From Deinococcus sp045062605 (GTDB lineage Bacteria; Deinococcota; Deinococci; Deinococcales; Deinococcaceae): a DNA stretch of 49,768 nt. This document shows positions 15,046 through 24,882 of this stretch, piece by piece (position 1 is the stretch's first letter; each line of letters starts with the position of its first letter). The stretch lies in the NCBI RefSeq assembly GCF_045062605.1, contig NZ_JBJGDW010000026.1, forward strand, positions 1 through 49,768, read 5' to 3'. Below the pieces are notes generated by a model that ran no database searches, had not been told where the DNA came from, and saw only the letters and a program-made list of their open reading frames with translations. Both the position numbers and the translations under genes were made by a program.

Positions 15046-17265
15046 TTATGGAATCGGCCAGCGGATCGTCCCCATCTGATCGGTGCGCCAGACCTTGACG
15101 CCCGCCGCCCCCAATCGCCCCAGCATCTCCGGGTTGGGGTGGCCGTAGGTGTTGCGGCCCACGCTGATGATGGCGTCGGTGGGCGTGGTTTCTTGCAGCA
15201 ATGCCTCGTCGGTGGAAAAGCGGCTGCCGTGGTGCGCGACTTTCAGCAGGCTCAGGTGGCCCAGGCCCAGATAGTTCTCGGCAGGATCGGGCAGGTCACC
15301 CAGAATGGCGGTGGACCACGCGCCAGACTGGAGGCGTACGGCCACGCTGTTCTCGTTGTCCTCGGTACTCCAGACCTTGCCCGTGGGCCACAACACGGTC
15401 AGGGTCACGCCGTCCGAGGCGATCTGATCGCCGCGCCGGGCCTCGTGTACAGGAACGCCTTCCTCCTTTGCCACGGTCAGCACGGTGGTCAGCACCGGAT
15501 CGTCGGTCTTGCGCTGGCCAATCCACAGTTCACCCACGGGCAGGGCGCGCAGCACGCCGCTGATACCTTCTATATGGTCCGTATCCGCGTGGGTGCCGAT
15601 CACTATGTCGATTTTCCTCACGCCCAGCGCGCGCAGGGCGGGAACCACGGTCTTGCCCCCCACATCAAAATCACTGTTCACCGAGCCGCCCGCGTCCACC
15701 AGCACGGTCAGGTGGGGCAGCCGAATGAGAGTTGAGTCCCCTTGCCCGATGTCCACGAACACCATCTCGCGCGGCGGGTGCAGTCGTCCCGGCAATAGGG
15801 TCAGCACCGTGCAGGCCATCACCACGCCCAGCACCGCCCGGAAGCGCACCCATCCCCACAGCCACAGCACGCCCGCGCCTGCACACACCGCGTAGGCCAC
15901 GAATCCAGCCGCAGAAACCTGCCCCCAGGTCAGCACCGGGGCCTGCCCGAAGGTCTCCACGATGCCCAGCAGCAGGGCGGCCAGCGGGCCGACCAGCCAG
16001 TTGACCAGAATGGCCGCTGGCCCCAGCAGCCCGGCGAAAAAGCCCAGCGGCACCAGTGCGGTCATCACCACGCCCGCCGCCAGATTGGCGGGCAGGCCCA
16101 CCAGGGGCATCTGCCCGAAGGTGGCGGCGATGACGGGCATGGTGCCGAACTCGGCCAGCACGGTGGCCACCAGCGCCAGCCGCAGCCACAGCGGCCAGCG
16201 TTCCGGCAATTTGCCAGCCGCCTTCAGCGACAGCGTCAGGGCCAGCACCGCCAGAAACGACAGTTGAAAACCGATGTCCAGCAGCCACAGTGGAAAGAGC
16301 AGCAGGCAGACCGTGGCGGTCAGGGCCATCAGGCCGTAGGGATCGGGCCGCCCGCGTCCCAGGGCCAGCGCCAGCAGCACGGTCAAGCCCATGATCACCG
16401 CGCGGGTGATGCTGGGCGACACCCCCACCAGCGCCAGATACGGCAGCAGCAGGGCAGCGGGAATCCCATAGCGCAGCAGCGGAGGCCAGCCGAACCAGCC
16501 GAAAATCCAGATCAGCACCACCGTGATCAGCGCGACGTTCTGTCCCGACAGTGCCATCAGGTGCGCCAGCCCGGCGCGGTTAAAGCCGTCGCGGATGCGG
16601 TAGCCCTCCGCGAAGTCCTCGCGCCCGATGTCGTTGCGGTCTCCCAGTTCGATGGCGGTCATCAGCGCCGCCTCGCGCTGAGGGAGTCCGGCGGTCAGTC
16701 CGCGCCGGAACCACCCGCGCGGCCCCTTTTCAGCCTGGGAGTCGCGCACCTTGGCGGCCACCAGAATCGCCGTCGGGGTGGTCAGAAAAACGCCGCCCTG
16801 GGCACGCAGCCACGCGGCCTGATTGAAACCGCCGGGGGTGCGCTGGCCTTCCGGGGCCACCAGCCGCCCGCTGACCACCAGTTTGCCGGGTTTGACGACA
16901 GGCTTAGGGGCCACCGCCAGCCGCGCACGCGGGTCTTCCAGGGTCAGAAATTGCCCGTCCCATTCGCCGGTCAGCGTGACCTGCGCGCCCAGCCAGGGGG
17001 CCAGCGGATCGGCCCGCCCGGTCACCAGCCGTTCGGAGCCGAAGCCGAGGGCCGCGCCCAGCAAGGCCAGTGCGGCCAGCAGGGGGCGGGCGTCGCGCAG
17101 GGCCAGAATGACGCCCAGCAGCAGCGTCAGCACGCCCCACCACACGCCCAGCCCCAGTTGAATGCCGCCCATCACGCCAAAGACGGTGGGCACGGACCAT
17201 GCCAGCCGCCCCGCTGTTCCCTCGGAGGTCAGGGAGGTGATTGAAAAGGCGGCTTCCCGTGTCAT
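15046..17265 (-). CDS. comEC: Competence DNA channel ComEC/Rec2
   Basis: A 739-residue inner-membrane protein that forms the channel for single-stranded DNA in natural transformation. N-terminal hydrophobic segments flank a soluble OB-like DUF4131 region (about residues 75-190). The ComEC competence domain (about 225-495) has many helices and the conserved LAHLMALSGQNVALI. The C-terminal metallo-beta-lactamase-like domain has FVDIGQGDSTLI, VLVDAGG and the metal motif HADTDH (559-564), consistent with a nuclease that degrades one strand, plus KVAHHGSRFSTD. All metal ligands appear present. Its start is 3 bases after the comEA stop, so the two form an operon. Confidence 0.95.
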   Translation of the reverse strand: MTREAAFSITSLTSEGTAGRLAWSVPTVFGVMGGIQLGLGVWWGVLTLLLGVILALRDARPLLAALALLGAALGFGSERLVTGRADPLAPWLGAQVTLTGEWDGQFLTLEDPRARLAVAPKPVVKPGKLVVSGRLVAPEGQRTPGGFNQAAWLRAQGGVFLTTPTAILVAAKVRDSQAEKGPRGWFRRGLTAGLPQREAALMTAIELGDRNDIGREDFAEGYRIRDGFNRAGLAHLMALSGQNVALITVVLIWIFGWFGWPPLLRYGIPAALLLPYLALVGVSPSITRAVIMGLTVLLALALGRGRPDPYGLMALTATVCLLLFPLWLLDIGFQLSFLAVLALTLSLKAAGKLPERWPLWLRLALVATVLAEFGTMPVIAATFGQMPLVGLPANLAAGVVMTALVPLGFFAGLLGPAAILVNWLVGPLAALLLGIVETFGQAPVLTWGQVSAAGFVAYAVCAGAGVLWLWGWVRFRAVLGVVMACTVLTLLPGRLHPPREMVFVDIGQGDSTLIRLPHLTVLVDAGGSVNSDFDVGGKTVVPALRALGVRKIDIVIGTHADTDHIEGISGVLRALPVGELWIGQRKTDDPVLTTVLTVAKEEGVPVHEARRGDQIASDGVTLTVLWPTGKVWSTEDNENSVAVRLQSGAWSTAILGDLPDPAENYLGLGHLSLLKVAHHGSRFSTDEALLQETTPTDAIISVGRNTYGHPNPEMLGRLGAAGVKVWRTDQMGTIRWPIP

Positions 17266-17268
17266 GTC

Positions 17269-17661
17269 CTAGTAACTGACCAGGGGAGCTAGCAGTTTCA
17301 GCGTCGCCTCGCCCACGCCCTTGATGGCATCCAAATCGGCCTGTGAACGAATGGGGCGAGCAGCGATGATCTTGGCGGCCATCGACGGGCCGACTTTGGG
17401 CATGGCCTCCAACTGCTCCTGAGACGCCGTATTCAGGTTGACCCGCCCGGAAATTAGCGGTGCGATGCTGGCGGTGGTGGCGTAGACGGGCGGTTCGGCG
17501 CTGACATTTGGGAGCGCAGGTGCGGACGGCGCAGCCAGCGCCACGCGTGTCACCGTCGGCACCTGTGGGCGTGGCAGCAATACCGGCCCCAGCGCCAGCG
17601 CGCCCACCAGCAGCACGCCCGCACCCAGGCCCAGCGTCCAGCCGCGTTCATTGCTGATCAC
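17269..17661 (-). CDS. comEA: Competence DNA-binding protein ComEA
   Basis: A 130-residue DNA receptor anchored by one N-terminal helix (LGLGAGVLLVGALALGPVLL) with the bulk outside the membrane. A Pro/Ala-rich linker leads to a tandem helix-hairpin-helix domain: VNLNTASQEQLEAMPKVGPS and DLDAIKGVGEATLKLL, the standard ComEA C-terminus. It binds incoming double-stranded DNA and passes it to ComEC. GTG 17661 is supported by a -10 box TACAAT and a -35-like ATGACA, the best complete promoter in the window. Together with comEC this predicts natural competence, as known in Deinococcus. Confidence 0.94.
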   Translation of the reverse strand: MISNERGWTLGLGAGVLLVGALALGPVLLPRPQVPTVTRVALAAPSAPALPNVSAEPPVYATTASIAPLISGRVNLNTASQEQLEAMPKVGPSMAAKIIAARPIRSQADLDAIKGVGEATLKLLAPLVSY

Positions 17662-17667
17662 GCGGTC

Positions 17668-17695
17668 ATTGTATGGGTCAAAGGCTGGATGTCAT
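17668..17695 (-). promoter_or_regulatory. comEA promoter
   Basis: On the minus strand, -35 ATGACA (17695-17690), 16-base spacer, -10 TACAAT (17673-17668), then 6 bases to GTG 17661. It implies a leaderless comEA-comEC transcript. Confidence 0.6.
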
Positions 17696-17734
17696 TCAGG
17701 GGTCATCTATGGCGGGCAATCTCTGGCAGGGGCG

Positions 17735-19336
17735 TTACAATCCCCGCGCCACAAACTCTGCCGCCCGCGCGCCGATCATCATGCTGGTGGCATTGGTGTT
17801 GGCGTGGATGATGCGCGGCATGACGCTGGCGTCCGCCACCCACAGGCCCTGCGTGCCGTGGACGGCCAACTGGCGGTCTACCACCGAGTCCTCGCCGTCC
17901 CCCAGCGCCGCCGTGCCGACCGGGTGATACAGCGTCGCCGATTCGGCGCGGATGTGGGCGGCGATGGCCGCGTCGCTGCGGATGCCGCCGCCGGGCAGCG
18001 CCTCGCCTCCACGGTGGGCCAGCAGCGGCGGCGTATCAGCGATCTCGCGGGCCAGCGTGACTCCGGCGATCAGGCTCTGCATGTCGCGCACGTCCATCAG
18101 GTACTGCGGATCGATGTGCGGCGCGTCCCCCACATCCGCCGAGGCCAGCGTGATTCGTCCCCGGCTGTGCGGCTCCACCAGCACCGGACCCACCGAGAAG
18201 TGGTGGCCCGCTTCCTTGGTAAAGCCGTGGTCCCGGAAATACGCCGGGCCGAAGTGGTATTGCAGGTCCGGGTCATCGTTCTGCGGGTCTAGGCCGGGGC
18301 GCGCGTGGGCAAAGGCCGACGCCTCGGCGATGTTGCTGGACAGCGGCCCGCTGCGGTTTCGCAGATAATGGACCAGCGCCACGCCCTCGTGCATGGATTC
18401 CAGCGACGGCGTGTGAGAGCGGAAGATGACCGGGACCGCCAGGTGGTCCTGCAAGCCCTCGCCCACGCCGGGCAGGTGCTGGCGCACGCGCAGGCTGTGT
18501 TTCTCCAGTTCGGTGCGCGGCCCCACCCCCGAGAGCATCAGCAGTTGCGGCGTCTGTACCGCCCCTGCCGCCAGGATCACGCCGCCTGCCGGGGCGTCCA
18601 GCGTGCGGCCCTGCCAGCGAAAGCGCACGCCTACAGCCCGTGGTGTCGCTGATTGGGGGCCGTCCCACAGCAGTTCCAGCATCTGTGCGCCGGTCAGCAC
18701 CGTCAGGTTGGGGTGCTTCAGCACAGGCTTCAGGAACGCCCGAAAGGCGCTGTAGCGTTCGCCGTGCAGGTGGTTGCTTTCCAGCAGGCCCGCGCCCTCC
18801 AGCGTGCCGTCGTTGAACGACTTCGCCTCTGGAATATGCAGCGCGCCTGCCGCCGCCGTTACGAACGCCTCGCTCAGCGGGTGGGAGGCGGCCCGCGCAC
18901 CCACCGGGAGTTCCCCCTCCGTCCCGCGCGTTTCGGAGGCCCCGCCCCGGAAGTTCTCCAGCGCCTTGAAGGTGGGCAGCACTTCATCCCAGGTCCAGCC
19001 CTCGCCCCAGCCGTCGTAATCGCGCTTTGACCCCCGGATGTAGATGGTGGCGTTGATGGCGCTGCTGCCGCCAAGCACCTTGCCGCGCGGCCAGTAGAAG
19101 CTGCGGTCATCGGCGCATTTCTGCGGCACCGTCTGAAAATTCCAGTCCACCGCCGAGCGAAACAGGCGCGGAAAGCCCGCCGGGGCGCGGATAAACGGAT
19201 TGGTGTCGCGCCCACCGGCCTCCAGCAGCAGCACCCGCAGCCCCGCGTCCAGCAGCCGCCGTGCCGCCACGCAGCCCCCCGATCCGGCCCCCACGATGAT
19301 CACATCTGCTTGCATTTTTCCTGTCTGAGCTGTCAT
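17735..19336 (-). CDS. GMC family FAD-dependent oxidoreductase (choline dehydrogenase-like)
   Basis: A 533-residue flavoprotein that oxidises an alcohol. The ADP-binding motif DVIIVGAGSGGCVAARRL is at the N-terminus and LLLEAGG follows. The GMC signature segment is RGKVLGGSSAINATIYIRG. Later motifs include GGVILAAGAVQTPQLLMLSGVG. The C-terminal signature region YHPVGTAALGDGEDSVVD contains the catalytic His, and a second active-site position is NTNATSMMIGARAAE, where Asn replaces or pairs with His as in choline oxidase-type enzymes. No signal peptide. Start ATG 19336 has a TATACT box 7 bases upstream. Substrate is unproven; no betaine genes are nearby. Confidence 0.88.
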   Translation of the reverse strand: MTAQTGKMQADVIIVGAGSGGCVAARRLLDAGLRVLLLEAGGRDTNPFIRAPAGFPRLFRSAVDWNFQTVPQKCADDRSFYWPRGKVLGGSSAINATIYIRGSKRDYDGWGEGWTWDEVLPTFKALENFRGGASETRGTEGELPVGARAASHPLSEAFVTAAAGALHIPEAKSFNDGTLEGAGLLESNHLHGERYSAFRAFLKPVLKHPNLTVLTGAQMLELLWDGPQSATPRAVGVRFRWQGRTLDAPAGGVILAAGAVQTPQLLMLSGVGPRTELEKHSLRVRQHLPGVGEGLQDHLAVPVIFRSHTPSLESMHEGVALVHYLRNRSGPLSSNIAEASAFAHARPGLDPQNDDPDLQYHFGPAYFRDHGFTKEAGHHFSVGPVLVEPHSRGRITLASADVGDAPHIDPQYLMDVRDMQSLIAGVTLAREIADTPPLLAHRGGEALPGGGIRSDAAIAAHIRAESATLYHPVGTAALGDGEDSVVDRQLAVHGTQGLWVADASVMPRIIHANTNATSMMIGARAAEFVARGL

Positions 19337-19343
19337 TGCAGCG

Positions 19344-19349
19344 AGTATA
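19344..19349 (-). promoter_or_regulatory. Leaderless -10 box of the GMC oxidoreductase
   Basis: TATACT on the minus strand, 7 bases before ATG 19336; no Shine-Dalgarno. Confidence 0.5.
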
Positions 19350-19372
19350 GACGGGGCGTCTTGAAGTTCAGA

Positions 19373-19987
19373 CTACGCCAGCAGACGTTCCGCCAGTCCG
19401 GGCAGCAGGCGGTAGATGTTGACGCCGCATTCGCGGTCGAAGTCGGCCTTGAGTTGCAGCTTCGCCCGCCATTTGTCAGGCGTGTGGGCGTTGAAGGTGT
19501 AGCGCAGCGCGATATCCACCAGCCGCTCCTCGATGGTGCAGAAGCCGCTGGCCAGGCCCAGCATGTCGCACAACTGGATCAGGCGGTCCTCGGCGGTCTG
19601 CCGTGCGCCCAGCATCACTTCGCTCAGGCGCTGCCATTCGGGGGGCGTGCCGTCCCAGTCGCCCTGCAAGGTGTCCATACTGGGAATCACGAACGAGTGC
19701 GTCACGGCAATGCGGGCGGCGTCGGCATACCCCAGTTCGGTCAGAAAGTCGTAGCCATCCAGCAGGTGGCGGTCCCGGTTCGGCCCCATCCGCCGCCCGA
19801 TGTCGTGCAGCAGGCCCAGCGTGTAGGCGCGCGTGGGATCGAGATTGGGATGGGCTTCCGCGATATAACGCGCGGCCAGGGCGACGTGGCGCGAATGCTC
19901 TACCCACGCGCCGGGGTTGAGGGCGGCGGCGTCCAGCAGAAGTTGTTCGGCGGTCTGGACATCCGGCAGGCTCACGCGCGGCTCCAC
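19373..19987 (-). CDS. HD-domain phosphohydrolase
   Basis: A 204-residue cytosolic protein with an HD metal-binding domain: WVEHSRHVALAARYIAE gives the first His, LGLLHDIGRR the HD pair, and later AVTHSF and DMLGLASGF complete the likely ligands. Members hydrolyse nucleotides or other phosphoesters; the substrate here is unknown. It starts on GTG 19987, overlapping the 3' end of the cysteine desulfurase gene by 16 bases, which suggests translational coupling. The gene for the GMC oxidoreductase begins 36 bases downstream but has its own promoter box. Confidence 0.75.
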   Translation of the reverse strand: MEPRVSLPDVQTAEQLLLDAAALNPGAWVEHSRHVALAARYIAEAHPNLDPTRAYTLGLLHDIGRRMGPNRDRHLLDGYDFLTELGYADAARIAVTHSFVIPSMDTLQGDWDGTPPEWQRLSEVMLGARQTAEDRLIQLCDMLGLASGFCTIEERLVDIALRYTFNAHTPDKWRAKLQLKADFDRECGVNIYRLLPGLAERLLA

Positions 19988-21105
19988 TGTGCCGCCTGCA
20001 TGAGTGCGTCTGCGGCCCCATCAATCTCTTCCTCCGTGGTGGCCCGTCCGAAGCTGAAGCGCAGGCTGGCGCGGGCGTCGGCGTCGCTCAGGCCGATGGC
20101 GCTCAGCACATGGCTGGGCTGCATGGTGCCCGCACTGCATGCGCTCCCGGCGCTGGCCGCCACGCCCAGCAGGTCCAGATTCATCAGCAGGGCCTCCCCA
20201 TCCGCCCCCGACAGCGTCACCGAGGCGACTTTGGGGCTGCCGTCCGGCGGATGGTTAACTCGCAGGCTGGGAATGCCGGACACGGCAGTCACGAAGCGCT
20301 GACGCAAGTGGGAGAGGTGAAGATAGGTGTCCTCGCGCTCTGCCTCCGCCGCGCTCAGGGCCACGCCCGCCGCGTAAACGCCCGCCGTGTCCTGGGTGCC
20401 GGGGCGGGTGCCGCCCTCCTGCCCGCCGCCAAAGGTGACCGGGGGCAGTTCCGCGCCGCGCCGCACGTACACGAAGCCCACGCCGCGCGGCCCACCCCAT
20501 TTGTGCGCGCTGAAGGTGGCGTAGGTGACGCCCCACTCGGGCAGATTCACGGGCAGCACGCCGGGGGCCTGCACCGCGTCGCTGTGGTACGGCACGCCCC
20601 CGGCAGCGGCGACGGCAGCCAGCGCAGCCGTGTCCTGCACGGTGCCCAGCTCGTTGTTGGCGTGGTGGATGGACACCAGCGCGGTGTCGGGGCGCAGGGC
20701 GGCCTGCAACTCCTGCGGCGAGTAGCGTCCGTAGGCGTCGGGGGTCAGCCACGTCACCGCCCAGCCGCGCGCCTCCAGCCAGCGGGCCGGGGCCAGCACG
20801 GCGGAGTGTTCGGTGGGCGTGGTGATCAGGTGGCCGGGTCTGCCGTGCTTTTCCTGCCACGCCCGCGCCACGCCCAGCAGCACGGCGTTGTCGCCCTCGG
20901 TGCCGCCGCTGTTGGCGATCAACGTGCGCGGGTCTACCCCGAAAGCGGCGGCGACGCGGGCGCGGCCTTCTTCCAGCAGTTCGCGGGCCGCCTGTCCCGC
21001 TGCGTGGATGCTGGCCGGATTGCCGGGCAAGGCCGCCGCCTGCGCATAGGCTGCCAGTGCCTCAGGGGTCATGGGATGGGTGGCGGCGTAATCGAGGTAG
21101 ATCAT
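19972..21105 (-). CDS. Cysteine desulfurase (NifS/IscS class)
   Basis: A 377-residue PLP enzyme that takes sulfur from cysteine for Fe-S clusters or thio-modified tRNA. It opens MIYLDYAATHPMTPEALAAY, standard for the family. NSGGTEGDNAVLLG contacts the cofactor, SIHHANNELGTVQ is the substrate region, SAHKWGGPRGVGF holds the PLP lysine, and AASAGSACSAGTMQPSHVL holds the catalytic cysteine loop (the short SACSAG form, as in class I enzymes). It lies 12 bases downstream of the PASTA gene. No iscU/sufU scaffold lies nearby, so its partner is not clear. Confidence 0.92.
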   Translation of the reverse strand: MIYLDYAATHPMTPEALAAYAQAAALPGNPASIHAAGQAARELLEEGRARVAAAFGVDPRTLIANSGGTEGDNAVLLGVARAWQEKHGRPGHLITTPTEHSAVLAPARWLEARGWAVTWLTPDAYGRYSPQELQAALRPDTALVSIHHANNELGTVQDTAALAAVAAAGGVPYHSDAVQAPGVLPVNLPEWGVTYATFSAHKWGGPRGVGFVYVRRGAELPPVTFGGGQEGGTRPGTQDTAGVYAAGVALSAAEAEREDTYLHLSHLRQRFVTAVSGIPSLRVNHPPDGSPKVASVTLSGADGEALLMNLDLLGVAASAGSACSAGTMQPSHVLSAIGLSDADARASLRFSFGRATTEEEIDGAADALMQAAQWSRA

Positions 21106-21117
21106 GCGGCCCGCGCG

Positions 21118-22884
21118 TTAATTGGGCGTGACGGTGGCGTAGTCGGCCCCGTCGCGGCGCACGATGAACACCGCGTCGCCCACCACCTGAACGGGCTGCG
21201 AACTGTTGGCGTTGCGCCCGGCCAGTTGCGAGGCGTCGGTGGCCTGGAGGATCTGGCGTTCCCCGCTGGCATCGCTGACCACCACGCTGTAGGTGCCCGC
21301 AGGCAGATCGGTGGGAAAGGTGTACTGGAAACTGACGCTACGGGGCTGCGGGGCCGTAGTTTCGGGAGCCGTGATGTCCGGGGCAGTAGGATCAGGCGCT
21401 GGGGTCCCGGGAGGAATTGCTGGAATCTCCTGCGGCGCGGGAACCGTGGTGCCCGGCGGCTCCTGCGGGGCTGGAATCTGTTCTTGCGGCAACGGCTGAG
21501 GGGTCTGTTCCGGCGGTACGGGCAGCGGACCACCGGGCGCTCCGGGTTCAGGCAGTGCGGGTTCGGGGGGCAGAGGATCAGGTTCTGGCGGCGGCGGAAT
21601 GGGCAGACTGCCCGCTGCGCGGCTGGGGGCGCTGTAGCGGGCCACCGCCACGCTCAGGGTGACCGGGCTGCCCACGTCCACCCGCACGAAGGGCGCGGGC
21701 GTCTGCTCCAGCACGCTGCCGGGGGGTTTGTCGCTGGGCTGTTCGCTGACCCTGGTCACCACCAGCCCGGCCACGCGGGCGTACTCGCGCGCCTGATCTA
21801 CCGTCAGCCCCGTCAGCATGGGAAGCCAGGTTTCCTTGCCACTGATCCCGGTGCTGACCATGACCTGAATGGGCTGGCCGCGCTGGGCGGGCGAACCAGC
21901 TTCGGGTAACTGCGAGACGATGCGGCCCTCGGGGGTGTTGGTCAGGGTGCCATCCACCTTCAGCACCTTGCCCAGCACCATCAAGCGGTCCTTGAGGGTA
22001 TTTTTCGCCTGCTCTAGGTTCTGTTCCTCCAGCTTGGGAACTTCAATGGACGGCGGGTTGTTGACCGTCAGCGTGACCAGACGGCCTATGGGCAGATTGG
22101 TGCCAGCGGGCGGGTCCTGCCGGATGATCGTGCCGACGCCCTGATTGCCCGCCTGTCCCTCGGTGTAGGCCACCCGGAAGCCCGCCTCGGTCAGTTGTCT
22201 GGCTGCCGTGCGCGCTTCCTGACCGCCCACACCCGCCACCTCGCGCACTGGGGGATTCAGGTAGATCTGCGCGCCCTGCGCGCCCAGATAGCCCGCGCCG
22301 CCCAGAAACAGCAGCCCCGGAATGAAGGCCAGCCACGCGCCAGGCTGCCGCTTGCGCCAGACCTTGCCGTCCTTGAGGGCCGACATCACCGCCATGTTGC
22401 GCGAGGCGATGTCCTCGGGCGTGCGCGGCAGTTGCAGGGCGCGCAGGTAGGCAATGCGAGACTCGTCTGCGTCCATCACGATATCGGCATCGCTCAGGGC
22501 GTAGCCGTGTTCGGCCAGCTTTGCGGCCAGGATGCGGATGTTGTCCACTGCCTCCTGACGCTTCTTGGCCTGCGCCAGCACGCCTTCCAGCGGCGTGCCG
22601 TTCACCATCTGCCACACCGCGTAATACGCGCCGGGCCGCGCCACGATATCGGTCAGGCCCGCCGGATTCAGGGCGCGCAGCACCGAGCGGTACGCGTGGA
22701 ACGCTTGCCGATCTGCCGGGGTGGCGATCTCGAACCACGCCACCTGCCGGGTCACGCCCTCGGCGGCCCGGACCTCCGACAGGGTCACGTTGCCGTGCCT
22801 GGACAGCTCCCGCAGCACGCCGTACTTGCCGTCGATGGTGGTCATCTTTGGGGTGCCCCCCGCGTCACTCGCCTGCCCCGTCAT
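21118..22884 (-). CDS. Membrane PASTA protein with degenerate kinase-like domain
   Basis: A 588-residue bitopic protein. Residues ~18-165 align in order with the layout of a serine/threonine kinase (KYGVLRELSRHGNVTLSEVRA, then VAWFEI where VAxK is expected, then YYAVWQMVNGTPLEGVL as hinge) but lack the VAIK lysine, the HRD/LKPxN loop (here HGYALSDADIVMDADESR) and DFG. This is a predicted pseudokinase. One helix follows (~183-203), then three PASTA repeats (~213-415), a long Pro/Glu-rich segment (~420-510) and a small beta-rich C-terminal domain. PASTA repeats bind cell-wall peptide fragments in known kinases. A TATGCT box lies 9 bases before ATG 22884. Confidence 0.78.
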   Translation of the reverse strand: MTGQASDAGGTPKMTTIDGKYGVLRELSRHGNVTLSEVRAAEGVTRQVAWFEIATPADRQAFHAYRSVLRALNPAGLTDIVARPGAYYAVWQMVNGTPLEGVLAQAKKRQEAVDNIRILAAKLAEHGYALSDADIVMDADESRIAYLRALQLPRTPEDIASRNMAVMSALKDGKVWRKRQPGAWLAFIPGLLFLGGAGYLGAQGAQIYLNPPVREVAGVGGQEARTAARQLTEAGFRVAYTEGQAGNQGVGTIIRQDPPAGTNLPIGRLVTLTVNNPPSIEVPKLEEQNLEQAKNTLKDRLMVLGKVLKVDGTLTNTPEGRIVSQLPEAGSPAQRGQPIQVMVSTGISGKETWLPMLTGLTVDQAREYARVAGLVVTRVSEQPSDKPPGSVLEQTPAPFVRVDVGSPVTLSVAVARYSAPSRAAGSLPIPPPPEPDPLPPEPALPEPGAPGGPLPVPPEQTPQPLPQEQIPAPQEPPGTTVPAPQEIPAIPPGTPAPDPTAPDITAPETTAPQPRSVSFQYTFPTDLPAGTYSVVVSDASGERQILQATDASQLAGRNANSSQPVQVVGDAVFIVRRDGADYATVTPN

Positions 22885-22893
22885 TCGCCCCCC

Positions 22894-22899
22894 AGCATA
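22894..22899 (-). promoter_or_regulatory. -10 box of the PASTA gene
   Basis: TATGCT on the minus strand, 9 bases before ATG 22884. It may drive PASTA, cysteine desulfurase and HD genes together. Confidence 0.4.
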
Positions 22900-22969
22900 G
22901 CGCGGGCCGTGTGTGCGTTGTGGGATTGTTCAGAGATGGCGGGGAATAGAGGCAAATTCTCCTACGTTT

Positions 22970-23262
22970 TCAGCCTCCCAACGCCCGCACGGCCCAGTAC
23001 GCCGCGAAGCCGCCCAGGATGCCCAGCGCGAGGTTTCCGCTGCGCCAGACGATCAGGCCACCCACCACGCTGGCGAACAGTCGGCGCGGCCACTCCGGGC
23101 TGCCCAGCACTTCCGGCACGATCAGGGCGGCGATCACGCTGACGGGCATGAAATTGAGGAAGGCCAGCCAGAACGGTGGCAACCGCACCCGCCCCAGATT
23201 CAGCCCCAGCCAACGCATGGGGTAGGTGACGGCCCACATCAGCACGATCACGGTGGCAATGC

Positions 23263-23266
<4 letters not shown>
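22970..23266 (-). CDS. azlD: AzlD-type branched-chain amino acid exporter small subunit
   Basis: A 98-residue membrane protein with about four helices (IATVIVLMWAVTYPMRWLGL; ALGILGGFAAYWAVRALGG at the C-terminus), the partner of AzlC. It starts on GTG 23266 in a 4-base overlap with the azlC stop (GTGA), so the two are coupled. AzlCD pairs export branched-chain amino acids or analogues. The phrase PFWLAFLNFMPVSVIAALIVPE is typical of the family. Confidence 0.85.
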
Positions 23267-24006
<740 letters not shown>

Positions 24007-24013
24007 GACCGCA

Positions 24014-24019
24014 AGATTA
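24014..24019 (-). promoter_or_regulatory. Leaderless -10 box of azlC
   Basis: TAATCT on the minus strand, 7 bases before ATG 24006. Confidence 0.5.
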
Positions 24020-24056
24020 GCGGTTGTTCATCCGGTCAGGCCAGGGAAGGACCGTC

Positions 24057-24062
24057 TATGCT
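24057..24062 (+). promoter_or_regulatory. Leaderless -10 box of the alpha/beta hydrolase
   Basis: TATGCT, 7 bases before ATG 24070. It decides the start: the same frame runs open to 23656 without family features. Confidence 0.5.
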
Positions 24063-24069
24063 CTGGGAC

Positions 24070-24870
24070 ATGACCCGTCTGACCGCCCGTGGCCGCACCC
24101 GCCTCGCCCTGCCGCCTCGCGCGCGCTTCTGGCTGGGGGTCATCCTGGCGCTGGTGCTGGGCTACCTGATCGCGCTGGCCCAGAGCGCTGTCGTGCGCCC
24201 CCCGCTGGTGATCGGGCAGGATGCCGTGCCTCCCTCCGGTCAGGCGCAGAGCGTCACCTCCACGCTGGAAAACGAGGGCGGCGCGTTTATCGACATCAAA
24301 CCGGGCGGAGAGGTGAAGACGCTGCTGGTCTACTACCCCGGTGGCCTTGTTCGCCCGCAGGCTTACGAGTGGCTGGGCCGCGCCCTGGCCGCAGACGGCG
24401 TGCAGACCGTCATTCCGGTGTTTCCCCTGGATCTGGCCGTGACGGGTATCAACCGCGCCGACGCGCTGATCAAGAAATTCGGTGCGGGCAAAACGGTGGT
24501 CATCGCGGGCCACTCGCTGGGCGGGGCAATGGCGGCGCAGTACGCCAAGGGCCACACCGATCAACTGGGCGGCATGATCCTGATGGGCGCGTATCCAGCA
24601 GGCAACGTGAGTCTGAAAGACACCAGTCTCCCGGTGCTGTCGCTGCTGGCCGAGAACGACAGGGTGGCCGATCCCGCCAACGTGCGCGATGGCCTGAACC
24701 GCCTGCCCGCCAGCGCCCAGTTGACCGTGATTCCCGGCTCGGTCCACAGCTTTTTCGGGCGTTACGGTCCTCAGAAAGGCGACGGCCTGCCCACTGTGAC
24801 CCACGCGGTGGCGGAAGCCGAGATTCTGAGTGCGGTCAGGGCGTTTCTGGCCAAGTTGCCAACTCCGTAA
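24070..24870 (+). CDS. Membrane-anchored alpha/beta hydrolase
   Basis: A 266-residue protein with one N-terminal helix (FWLGVILALVLGYLIALAQSAVV) after a basic head, so the catalytic domain is probably outside the membrane. The core shows LLVYYPGGLVRPQAY (oxyanion region), AGHSLGG (nucleophile Ser), LAENDRVADP (acid) and PGSVHSFFGRYG (His), a full triad of the alpha/beta hydrolase 5 type. Substrate unknown; lipid or ester hydrolysis is likely. Convergent with the small MFS-associated gene, with a nested hairpin between. Confidence 0.8.
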   Translation: MTRLTARGRTRLALPPRARFWLGVILALVLGYLIALAQSAVVRPPLVIGQDAVPPSGQAQSVTSTLENEGGAFIDIKPGGEVKTLLVYYPGGLVRPQAYEWLGRALAADGVQTVIPVFPLDLAVTGINRADALIKKFGAGKTVVIAGHSLGGAMAAQYAKGHTDQLGGMILMGAYPAGNVSLKDTSLPVLSLLAENDRVADPANVRDGLNRLPASAQLTVIPGSVHSFFGRYGPQKGDGLPTVTHAVAEAEILSAVRAFLAKLPTP

Positions 24871-24882
24871 GCCCCACGCTGG

